Shown here: one piece after another, positions 21,381 through 31,799 of the stretch
Layout of the letters: the number at the start of each line of letters is the position of its first letter
Numbering within the stretch: position 1 is the stretch's first letter
DNA from: Aegilops tauschii subsp. strangulata
Lineage: Eukaryota; Streptophyta; Magnoliopsida; Poales; Poaceae
Assembly (NCBI RefSeq): GCF_002575655.3
Contig: NC_053035.3
Location: 86,391,322-86,455,321 of the forward strand
Direction: 5' to 3'
Length of the DNA stretch: 64,000 nucleotides
Notes under the pieces: generated by a model
Told to the model about the DNA's origin: nothing
Seen by the model: the letters and a program-made list of their open reading frames with translations, nothing else
The model's database searches: none
Translations under genes and position numbers: made by a program

Positions 21381-24300
21381 TGTAACATCCCAAAATTCTA
21401 AATTTTGGAATGTTATATTAAATAGATAGATTTGATTGATTGTTTGATTGTTGTGTGATTGATTGACAGGAAGTGAGTGAAATTTGAAACTTTTTGAAAG
21501 TTAAATGAGAGGGAATAAAAGGACTTTCCCAAACTTTCATTTTTGCATTTATGATCTCTGTGAATTCAAATACTTTTCATCACAAAACCCTGGAGAGAAG
21601 ATGACATGACTTCTTCCATTTATTTAAATGAAAAGGGTTTTTGAAAACATTTGAATTTCATTTGAAAATATTTCAAATTTAGAACTTTAAGCAACTCAAT
21701 GATTTTCATGAGAGAAGATAAAATGACTTCCTCAAAACATATGAAATATGAGTTGGAAGTTTTAAAAGAATTAAATTTACAGTCCCATTGGAATTATTTT
21801 CAATTTGGAGTTATTTGGCTTTTATTCAAATTATTTTTCTGCAAAAATAAAATATATGGAAATTAGGGTAAAATGATTCCCTACATTAGAAAATTGGAGA
21901 GAAATAAATTTGGAATCATTTTGGTATTTAAAAAAAGATTTTATTGGGTTTTATTGCACCAGAAGCACTCTTTGCTTTATTTGAATTTTTGTGGATTGTT
22001 TTTTAAGTTAGTAAAATGTTCAGGTTGTAGAAAATAATTTTCTGAGAATTTTGATATATTATATGCCTATATAATATTTTTGTTTATTTTGTTTTATTTA
22101 TTTTTGTTTGTGTGGAAAATCATCATAAAAAAATTCCTCCCGCCGACTGGGCCGGCCCAGCTCCCAGCCAGGCCGCGGCCCCGCGCGCCCGCGCCCGTCC
22201 CCGACTCCGGCGGAGTCCGCCTCTGCCACGGAATTGCCGTCGCCGCCCGTGCCCGTGCGGGACTCCCTCCGCCGCCTCTCCGTTGCCCCTCCTCCACGCC
22301 TCGGAGCCGCCCCGCCCTCCTATAAAGCTGAGGCCTCGGCCCCGCCTCTCTCTGCTCCGCGGCCGCCCTCCCGCATCGCGCCGCCACCGCAGATCCCGCC
22401 GCCACGCTGCGCCGCCGCCGCTGCTCGCCTGCGCCGCCGCCTACTTCGCCACCTCTGCCTCCGTTGCTGTCTCGCGCCGCGCCGCCGCCTACTTCGCCAC
22501 CTCTGCCTCCGTTGCTGTCTCGCGCCGCGCCGCCGCCGCCTGAGCCGCTCCGCCGCCGCCGACGCCCGTCGCCGCCTCGCCCCGCTCGCCGGTGAACGCC
22601 GCCGCCACCGCCATTGGTTTTTCTCACCGCCGGCCAAATCCGCGAGAACTAGTACAAAACCGCTCGGTTTCCTATGGTTTTTTTGTTTTCTTTTCAAAAA
22701 CACTAGATTGTTTTATAATAAAAGCGGTTTTTGTTTAGGTTTATTTATTTAGAGAACGTTCGCTGGTTAGGTTTAGAAAACGAATGTTCATTATTTAGTC
22801 TTTTCTTTTTCTGTTAGTTTTAGTCAAGGACCTATCCGTAATTAGTTTCTTTATAGTTTGGCCCCAATTTTTAAACGACCACATCTTTTTACCCGTTTAT
22901 CCAAATCCAACGAAACCAATGCCCACTTCTTCGTTATGATCCCCTCTATCCAGTAATCCAACTTAAACATGTTTGGAAAGTTTAAAAATTTGTTTCTCAA
23001 ACAGTTTTGTATGTGAACTTCGTTTGATCGTAACTTGAGTTTTATAACTCCAATTTAGTTGATTCTTTTTGCAAATTAAAGCTCTTGACCTAAACTTTCT
23101 GATAAGGCCCAATTCACTTAATTTTGGTACTGTTAGAAATTGTTTTCTGTTGCAAGAGTTATTTGCTTGGTTTTGAAGTTTTCCGAATTGTTTTCTTCGT
23201 TCTTTCCGATCTTTTGAGTGATTGCTTATGTGTGGTTACTATTGCTTGCTCACGATAGATTGACTGGAGCGTGACGAGTAGAACTATCAGGAGTTATGAG
23301 TGCGAATCATCTTCATCAACAGTACAGGCAAGTTCACACTTTGATCATACTTTTCATTACCCAGTTTTTTATGCATTAGTTTCACCCTCAAACATTGCAT
23401 GGTTAGGAATTGATAACATGTGGGTATTGGGAAGTAGTTGATGAGGTAGAACCTATTGTCCTGCATTCAAACCTTGGGAGTTACTACTACGTTATGCTTA
23501 TACTGCTATGCTATGCTCGTAGACGTGGATTGGGTTTGAGTGTATTCCATGACAGATGTGAGATTGTTTACTTAATGGTTCAACTTAAGGTGGCAACTTT
23601 AATACACATCTGGGTGGATTGGTAGGGGCACCCTGGGGATATACCAGTGGACTTTCCCGGACACCTGGGGATATACCAGTGTTGTCCTAGTATATCCCGG
23701 GGTTATACCGTGTGATCATCCTATGGTTCGCCACCCAGGCTCAAAGGGATCATAAGATTATTCATGCTAGAAACTTCCGTGTGCAGCCACAAGCCATTAT
23801 GGGCTCTGGCATAGTTGAGTAAGTTGCCTGAGCTCTCGAAGAGGTGGACTAGCAGATGTAGGGGGATTGTAGGTGTATCGGTCCGCCCGGAGTAGAGAGT
23901 AAATGCTCCTGAAAGACTGTCTCGGTCATCCGTTTCTCAAACACCATGTAGTGCGAGAAATCCAACGGGGGCGATCGAATCTTGTGGGGAAAAGTGCGCG
24001 AACCTCTCCAGAGTGTATAAACTAATCATGGTTAGCCGTGTCCCCGATTATGGACATCTTGAGTATCTAGTTCTTGGATTATCATATTGATCTCATCACA
24101 TTACTTAAATAATTTGTTGGGTTATTTATGTTAATTTGGGATTGAGTTGGAGGAACCTTCTCAATATTTTTCAACCAACTTTGTAGTTAAATAAACTTAT
24201 TCCTTTGCAGTAGGGAAAAATTGGCTTTTCGCAAAAACATTATAACCATAGAGCTTTTCCACCAGCCATATATGTATGTAGTGCTAGCTATTATTCATCA

Positions 24301-24620
24301 TTATCCTATGGTGTGAATTTTCCAGTACATTCAATGTACTGACCCTTTGTGGCTGCAACGTCTCATGTTGCAGGATCTTACGACGAGTAAGTGATACGTT
24401 AGGGTTACGATTTATACACTCAACTTTGCCGTTGGTGTTGATGGGAATCCACAACCTTGTTGTTACTTCCGCTATTTGGATTGAGGTAATAGTATTTACG
24501 TTACTTTATACATGTGATTTACCTCTGTTATAAATCCTCGAGTACTGTGTATGTCAGCATACCGATCCAGGGATGACACTTAAGCACAGAGACTTAACCG
24601 TTTGAGGTCGGGTCGCTACA
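21381..24620 (+). repeat. GF 5' LTR (3,240 bp)
   Basis: It runs from TGTAACATCCCAAAATTC to GGGTCGCTACA. The first 700 bases are AT-rich. A GC-rich block (22135-22610) follows, with a 48-bp tandem duplication (22441-22536) that the 3' LTR lacks. Long Pro/Ala/Arg-rich frames in the GC block occur in both LTRs and both directions and are not regarded as genes. Short frames such as 23410-23625 are also LTR sequence. Confidence 0.92.
22319..22327 (+). promoter_or_regulatory. Putative TATA box of the GF 5' LTR
   Basis: CCTATAAAG, also present at 29111 in the 3' LTR, precedes a GC-rich CT-rich leader. It suggests that U3 covers roughly the first 970 bases. Confidence 0.5.
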
Positions 24621-24623
24621 AGA

Positions 24624-24635
24624 TGGTATCAGAGC
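24624..24635 (+). other. Primer-binding site of GF (initiator tRNA-Met type)
   Basis: TGGTATCAGAGC lies three bases after the LTR end and matches the complement of the plant initiator tRNA-Met 3' end. Confidence 0.9.
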
Positions 24636-25845
24636 ACATGTTGACTGTAGGACGTGACCCATAGAAACTTGCAAGCCCATAGGAAATATTTTTCTCTACA
24701 ACTTCATTTTCAAAAGGATCTTTTACCTCTCTTCTCTTCTGAGCTTATTCAAATATTCCCTTTTAGTGAGACCATACCCCTTTTCCCTTTTGACCACTCG
24801 AAGATTCGACTGATGAGTCCACTCCGAGAACAAGATATCGGACAACTAAGACCACTTCGGAATGAAGAGGATTTTACCGTGCCTTATAACAATGGAAACT
24901 ACAATGGTTGAAGACTCCGAAGACTAGGAGATTTTGAAGGCTCTGTAGAATTTCCTGATTGGTATGACCTAGGGAGCTACCCGTACGGAATTTGTCAGAC
25001 TATTGAAGCTGTCGATACCCGAGATCAAGGTGTATCGGAGAAAGACCGGAGCATGGAGCATTAGAACTCAAAGTTTTGTCAAGAAAACCCTAAGACAAGA
25101 GATATCAATTATGGAATGAAAGCTCATGGCAGTAACATGGGCATAGACACGTCTAAACCATGGTGTTATCGGCCGCTTATGCTATTGTCACCGTTTTGAG
25201 TTAAGCATACATTTCTTCGGAAGGATTGGATGGTAGAAGGCTAAAGGAGCACCTATCAGCAAAAGATGAAGTTTTAACCTTAGCTGATGTATCGTCAGGA
25301 TCTGGAGTATTACACCAAGAATTTCAAGATGGACCTTTAGGATGCCGTACTTGACAAGTAAGCATTTCATGAAGAACTCAGGACTCAGAAGCTGAAAGTA
25401 GCCAAGCTGGAGGAGTAAAACCTCGAGACACCGGAGATTCGTCAGGAACTGAAGGACAGTAAGACATGGTTCATGTCAGGGTTGCTGAAACCCAGAAGTT
25501 TGGAACGCAACTCCAGAAATATTAAAGGACGTCATGAGAGACTTCGCGTCAACAGTGATGATCTGGCAAAAGAACTTGAGAAGATCAACAAGTACGATCG
25601 GAAGAAGCCATCGGAGACATGGACAAGACTTGAAGACTTTGATGACTTTGAAGATTTTATTGACCTTTAGAAGACCAAACCCCTATTATATACCTACGTT
25701 AGATGCGACGTTTGTGAGCTGTCATTTGTTTGATGTTTTTCCGACAGTCACAAATAAAATCTGTCTTTTCAAAACTTTTGTTTGCATTGTGTGTATCCCT
25801 CTCTATCTCTCTTATCCCACCCCAAACCCATGGACCCAATAGAGG
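24636..25845 (+). other. GF leader / decayed gag 5' region
   Basis: Short frames (24810-24911 with SPLREQDIGQLRPL; 25473-25670 with a charged EKINKYDRKKPSETWTR stretch) hint at a former N-terminal coding region, but stops separate them. Nothing else recognisable is present before the gag start at 25846. Confidence 0.45.
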
Positions 25846-26748
25846 ATGAATGGAGATGAGCTTATATTTTCTGGACCAATGACTCAATTGGAGACAGACC
25901 GATGGATTCATAACATGGAAGATCATATGGAGAATAACACTATAGCCGGAAAGGATATGACCCAGCATGCTCTTAAGTGTTTTGAAAGAGGTGCTGCTAC
26001 TTGGTGGAGGATGTGCCAAACCATCAATGGATGGCAAGGAGTAACCACTTGGAAGGAACTTAAGTCTCAGTTTGTGTCCCAGGAGTTGAAGCCTTATGGA
26101 AATGATATGAATAAACCTTGTGCATGCAAGCTTTGTGGAGAAATAGGACACAACCATAAGGAACACAAGGGTGAATGCCCTAATTGTGAAGAAAGTCACC
26201 CAGCTGAAGAATGCCCAACTAGGCAGATTACTTGTTTCTTATGTGAAGGGACTACCCACTACCCTGCTCAGTGTCACATTTACCCCATGGTACAAAGAAC
26301 CATCCAGCAGAGGAAAGAAGCAATGAAAGGAGCCCTCATGGAAATTTTAGAAGAACCTGAGATGAAGGAAGAGGTGGAGGACACACCCGAAGAAGACCCA
26401 ATTAAACCATGCACTAAGTCATGCTATTCATGTGGAGAAGAAGGACACATCTCCCAAAATTGTCTGAATGGGGATCTAGTAGAATTCCCGACAGAGGAAG
26501 TAGAGTATGACCCACAAGAAATAGAAGCCCTGATTGGAACAGAAAAGTCCAGGAAGAAAAATAGATTGGATACAAGGAAGGACCTAAGTCATATCACCTA
26601 TTTCAGGTGCAAGGAGTCAGGGCACTACTTCAGCCGTTGCCCAAAAAGGAAACCTCGAGACCTGTCAGAAGTAATATGTTTTTGTTGTAATGAAGTAGGG
26701 CACTTTGCCAGAGATTGTCCCAAGGAGAAGGAGACTTGTGATAATTAG
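25846..26748 (+). CDS. GF gag-like protein with multiple zinc knuckles (300 aa)
   Basis: The frame is open from ATG to TAG. An in-frame TAG just upstream fixes this as the first ATG. Residues about 1-85 match a retrotransposon gag domain (LETDRWIHNMEDHM, GAATWWRMC, TWKELKSQFVSQEL). C-terminal to it are CCHC modules: CKLCGEIGHNHKEHKGEC (long spacing), CFLCEGTTHYPAQC, CYSCGEEGHISQNC, YFRCKESGHYFSRC (first Cys replaced by Tyr) and CFCCNEVGHFARDC. Four to five modules is more than the one or two usual for Gypsy gag. An acidic linker (EILEEPEMKEEVEDTPEED) separates modules. The protein would coat the element RNA. No pol follows. Confidence 0.82.
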   Translation: MNGDELIFSGPMTQLETDRWIHNMEDHMENNTIAGKDMTQHALKCFERGAATWWRMCQTINGWQGVTTWKELKSQFVSQELKPYGNDMNKPCACKLCGEIGHNHKEHKGECPNCEESHPAEECPTRQITCFLCEGTTHYPAQCHIYPMVQRTIQQRKEAMKGALMEILEEPEMKEEVEDTPEEDPIKPCTKSCYSCGEEGHISQNCLNGDLVEFPTEEVEYDPQEIEALIGTEKSRKKNRLDTRKDLSHITYFRCKESGHYFSRCPKRKPRDLSEVICFCCNEVGHFARDCPKEKETCDN

Positions 26749-28178
26749 TTGTGTCTGTGAGAAGTATAGTAGTAGTAGTGGGAACAACTCTTTTGTATTG
26801 AGGTGTTGAGTTGAGGCATGTGATGGAAACGCAGGAGATTGAAATAATTGGAGAATCAATAAAGTTAGCCTCGTTGGTACTGATTTGGATTTTATGAGTT
26901 GCTATTCTATGAAGAAAGATTTTGACCATTTTCGAGGATATGAGAAATATGGTCTATGGATGAATTTGTGCATTTCAAGGGTGGTAGTACCCCGTGAGAA
27001 GATTTGACCCCTGGAAAGGATAATGATGTTCCACGGAGTGGACTTCATAAGTATAAGTTTTACCTCGATATGTGGGATACCCCAAGAGTATGAAGGTATG
27101 GAGTATTATTGGATGTAAAGGAGGTAGAATGTTGGTAATATGGAGCAATTGTGACTCCATGATGAGTCTGAGTAACCACGTCAGAGTTTGGTACAAATAG
27201 AAGGAAGGGAGACAGTACAATTGGATGGATTTAAGAATGCTAGGAAGTTGGATGTTGGATTAGTGATCAGCTGCCCCGATGATGATTTCAAGGTTTACAA
27301 GTGATGAGATGGGCCATAACCCACAGGCCCGAGGACTTGCCAAGAACCAAGCACACTCTTGCTGAAGGAAAAACCCTGGAAGAAGTTATGATTTTATCGA
27401 TAGACGATCTTATAGGAGTAACGCAAAACCTGAGAGTTGTGAAGGAACGTTAGATGATTGTTTAGCTTGCAGAATCAATGGATTTATCCGAACCCAGTTC
27501 GTCGACAAGAGAAATTCTGCAATGCTTGTGAGGATGACCGAGTGTTAGAATGCGAGATTCACTAAACCATGTACAAGGTAATGATTTGGGTGCGGGATGG
27601 ATTGATCACCATACCGACTTACTCTTATTATTTGCCTTGCTATATGGGATGGTAAATATGAGTGACTTGCCTATAGTAGAGAGACGATGATATTAAACCC
27701 TGTTTGAACCTTAGAATGGTATAAGTAATTTCCCTGGTACAAGGCAGCTTTTGCCAACCGTAGGTCATACGGTGAGGTTCAACCCAGACCCACTTCCTGC
27801 AGGAGAAACCATAAATGGTTAACCACCATGAGATATCGATAGTTGTTTAGTATTGGCGCCAGACCCGTCAGCTAAGAAGACCCAGTCTTGGAATAACCTT
27901 ACTAAGAATAAAGGACAGAAGAATCGAGGAAAAGGTTATGCCACTACCGGAAGAGCCCAAAGAAGGAATTATCCTCAAGATCTGAGAAGATCGACACTGC
28001 CAACAATAAGGATGGAGTATATGAGTTTTGATGGAACCGTAACAATGATTCTAAGGGAGGTAGCACCCCAGACCCCCTGTGACGATTGATGGATTTTGAG
28101 AAGACCCCCAAACCTAACCTATTTCTTTCTAGCCTCTTCGAATCTCGAGGATGAGATTCATTTTAAGGGTGGTAGGTT
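26749..28178 (+). other. GF 3' internal region, no pol, with polypurine tract
   Basis: There are no RT, protease or integrase motifs in any frame. One 78-codon frame (27853-28089) with a basic stretch (KNKGQKNRGKGYATTGR) is unrecognised. The region ends with TTTTAAGGGTGGTAGGTT (28161-28178), a polypurine tract abutting the 3' LTR. GD has a nearly identical tract. Confidence 0.6.
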
Positions 28179-31100
28179 TGTAACATCCCAAAGTTCTAAA
28201 TTTTGGAACGTTATATTAAATAGATAGATTTGATTGATTGTTTGATTGTTGTGTGATTGATTGACTGGAAGTGAGTGAAATTTGAAACTTTTTGAAAGTT
28301 AAATGAGAGGGAATAAAAGGACTTTCCCAAACTTTCAATTTTGCATTTATGATCTCCGTGAATTCTAATACTTTTCATCACAAAACCCTGGAGAGAAGAT
28401 GACATGACTTCTTCCATTTATTTAAATAAAAAGGGTTTTTGAATTTGAATTTCATTTCAAAATATTTAAAATTCAGAACTTTAAGCAACTCAATGATTTT
28501 CATGAGAGAAGATAAAATGACTTCTTCAAAACATATGAAAAATGAGTCGGAAGTTTTAAAAGAATTAAATTTAAAGTCCCATTGGAATTATTTTCAATTT
28601 GGAGTTATTTGGCTTTTATTCAAATTATTTTCTCCAAAAATAAAATATATGGAAATTAGGGTAAAATGATTCCCTACATTAGAAAATTGGAGAGAAATAA
28701 ATTTGAAATCATTTTGGTATTTTAAAAATGATTTTATTGGGTTTTATTGCACCAGAAGCACTCTTTGCTTTATTTGAATTTTTGTGCTTTGTTTTAAGTT
28801 AGTAAAATGTTCAGGTTGTAGAAAATAATTTTCTGAGAATTTTGATATATTATATGCCTATATAATATTTTTGGTTATTTTGTTTTATTTATTTTTGTTT
28901 GTCTGGAAAATCTTTATAAATTTTTTTCCTCCCGCCGACTGGGCCGGCACAGCTCCCAGCCAGGCCGCGGCCCAGCGCGCTCGCGCCCGTCCCCGACTCC
29001 GGCGGATTCCGCCTCCGCCACGAAATCGCCGCCGCCGCCCGTGCCCGTGCGGGACTCCCTCCGCCGCCTCTCCGTTGCCCCTCCTCCACGCCTCGGAGCC
29101 GCCCCGCTCTCCTATAAAGCCGAGGCCTCGGCCCCGCCTCTCTCTTTGCACCGCCACCGCCCTCCCGCATCACGCCGCCGCCGCAGATCCCTCAGCCGCC
29201 GCTGCTCGCCTGCGTCGCCGCCTACTTCGCCACCGCCGCCCGCGTTGCTGTCTCGCGCCGCGCCGCCGCCGCCTGAGTCGCTCCGCCGCCGACGCCGCCC
29301 GTCGCCGCCTCGCCCCGCTCGCCGGTGAACGCCGCCGCCATCGCCGTTGGTTTTTCTCGCCGCCGACCAAATCCGCGAGAACCGGTACAAAACCGCTCGG
29401 TTTCCTATGGTTTTTTTGTTTTCTTTTCAAAAACCCTAGATTGTTTTTTTATAAAACCGGTTTTTGTTTGGGTTTATTTAGTTAGAGAACGTTCGCTGGT
29501 TAGGTTTAGAAAACGAACGTTCATTATTTAGTCTTTTCTTTTTCTGTTAGTTTTAGTCAGGGACCTATCCATAATTAGTTTCTTTACAGTTTGGCCCCTA
29601 TTTTTCAAACGACCACATCTTTTTACCCGTTTATCCAAATCCAACGAAACCAACGCCCACTTCTTCGTTATGATCCCCTCTATCCAGTAATCCTACTTAA
29701 ACATGTTTTTGAAAGTTTAAAATTTGTTTTTCAAACAGTTTTGTATTTGAATTTTGTTTGATCGTAACTTGAGTTTTATAACTCCAATTTAGTTGATTCT
29801 TTTTGCAAATTAAAGCTCTTGACCTAAACTTTCTGATAAAGCCAAATTCACTTAATTCTGGTACTATTAGAAATTGTTTTCTGTTGCAAGAGTTATTTGC
29901 TTGGTTTTGAAGTTTTCTGAATTGTATTCTTCGTTCTTTCCGATCTTCTGAGTGATTGCTTATGTGTGGTTACTATTGCTTGCTCACGATAGATTGATCG
30001 GAGTGTGATGAGTAGAACTACCAGGAGTTACGAGTGCGAATCATCTTCATCAACAGTACAGGCAAGTTCATACTTTGATCATACTTTTCATTACCCAGTT
30101 TTTTATGCATTAGTTTCACCCTCAAACATTGCATGGTTAGGAATTGATAACATGTGGGTATTCGGAGGTAGTTGATGAGGTAGAACCTATTGTCCTGCAT
30201 TCAAACCTTGGGAGTTACTACTACGTTATGCTTATACTGCTATGGTATGCTTGTAGACGTGGATTGGGTTTGAGTGTATTCCATGACAGATGTGAGATTG
30301 TTTACTTAATGGTTCAACTTAAGGTGGCAACTTTAATACACATCTGGGTGGATTGGTAGGGGCACCCTGGGGATATACCAGTGGACTTTCCCGGACACCT
30401 GGGGATATACCAGTGTTGTCCTAGGATATCCCGGGGTTATACCGTGTGATCATCCTATGGTTCGCCACCCAGGCTCAAAGGGATCATAAGATTATTCATG
30501 CTAGAAACTTCCGTGTGCAGCCACAAGCCATTATGGGCTCTGGCATAGTTGAGTAAGTTGCGTGAGCTCTCGAAGAGGTGCACTAGTAGATGTAGGGGGA
30601 TTGTAGGTGTACCGGTCCGCCCGGAGTAGAGAGTAAATGCTCCTGAAAGACTGTGCCTCGGTCATCCATTTCTCAAACACCATGTAGTGCGAGAAATCCA
30701 ACGGAGGCGATCGAGTCTTGTGGGGAAAAATGCGCAAACCTCTGCAGAGTGTATAAACTATTCATGGTTAGCCGTGTCCCCGGTTATGGACATCTTGTGT
30801 ATCTTGTTCTTGGATTATCATATTGATCTCATCACGTTACTTAAATAATTTGTTGGATTATTGATGTTAATTTGGGATTGAGTTGGAGGAACCTTCTCAA
30901 TATTTTTCAACCAACTTTGTAGTTAAATAAACTTATTCCTTTGTAGTAGAAAAAATTGGCTTTTCGCAAAAACATTATAATCATGGAGCTTTTCCACCAG
31001 CCATATATGCATGTAGTGCTAGCTATTATTCATCATTATCCTATGGTGTGAATTTGCCAGTACATTCAATGTACTGACCCTTTGTGGCTACAACGTCTCA

Positions 31101-31355
31101 TGTTGCAGGACCTTACGACGAGTAAGTGATACGTTAGGGTTATGATTTCTACACTCAACTTTGCCGTTGGTGTTGATGGGAATCCACAACCTTGTTGTTA
31201 CTTCCGCTATTTGGATTGAGGTAATAGTATTTATGTTACTTTATACATGTGATTTACCTCTGTTATAAATCCTCGAGTACTGTGTGTGTCAGAATACCGA
31301 TCCAGGGATGACACTTAAGCACAGAGACTTGACCGTTTGAGGTCGGGTCGCTACA
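28179..31355 (+). repeat. GF 3' LTR (3,177 bp)
   Basis: It is collinear with the 5' LTR from TGTAACATCCCAAAGTTC to GGTCGCTACA, with scattered substitutions, short indels and one copy of the 48-bp unit that is duplicated in the 5' LTR. It is followed by GGCAA. Confidence 0.92.
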
Positions 31356-31360
31356 GGCAA

Positions 31361-31799
31361 CCACATGTCCTATTTGAGCAACACAAGATATACATGTTTT
31401 TATCTACATCATATCTTATAAGACTCATATTGACATGGAGATTTGGCTGGTCTCACCTCGAGGTCGGAGGGGGTCGGTGACAAGGACGACGGCGGGGATG
31501 ATGGAGGGGCTCCTAGATTTCTGTAGAAACAAAAACCCTATAAGCTATCAACTAATAAAATGCATACGCCTTGCATAGTGGGGTCCAATTTGAGCATTCA
31601 AAATAGGAGTACTTCTCCAATTTGAGCATTTAATAAGCAAAACCAAATCGTAAAATAAATAAGTATTCAAATTAGCATGCATTCAATAAGCGAAAGTAAA
31701 TCATCTCTTGCGTCCGTACATCGTCGAATATTATCACTAATACATTTCGAATAGTATCATACATATAACATCACTAATACAACTAAAACCCTAGCGAAC
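31361..31799 (-). other. K2 middle segment between GF and GD
   Basis: Native K2 sequence. The stretch 31440-31530 on the minus strand resembles an upstream exon ending in CTCGAG|GTGAGA and matches K1 10815-10898. The rest is AT-rich intron-like sequence. CGAAC at 31795-31799 is the left copy of the GD target duplication. Confidence 0.6.

Larger units (their letters stand above)
21381..31355 (+). mobile_element. GF: non-autonomous Gypsy-type LTR retrotransposon (gag only)
   Basis: Two long LTRs (3,240 and 3,177 bp) flank a 3,558-bp internal region with an initiator-Met-type primer-binding site, one open gag-like frame and a polypurine tract, inside a perfect GGCAA duplication. No protease, RT, RNase H or integrase is detectable. 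The LTR ends (TGTAACATCCC...TCGCTACA) match those of the pol-bearing GD, which suggests that GF depends on a GD-like partner. By eye about 12 differences occur in the first 320 bases of the two LTRs. Confidence 0.92.

Noticed and set aside
22094..22752. Several long Pro/Ala/Arg-rich frames on both strands
   Set aside because: They lie in the GC-rich block of the GF LTR and recur in the other LTR with different lengths. Overlapping open frames on opposite strands reflect composition, not genes.
24624..24635. Possible tRNA-Met gene fragment
   Set aside because: Only the 12 bases complementary to the tRNA 3' end are present, directly after an LTR. It is a primer-binding site, not a tRNA gene.
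28871..29485. 204-codon Pro/Ala/Arg-rich frame
   Set aside because: This is the 3' LTR counterpart of the GC-rich block at 22094-22752. It is the same LTR leader sequence and has no conserved frame.
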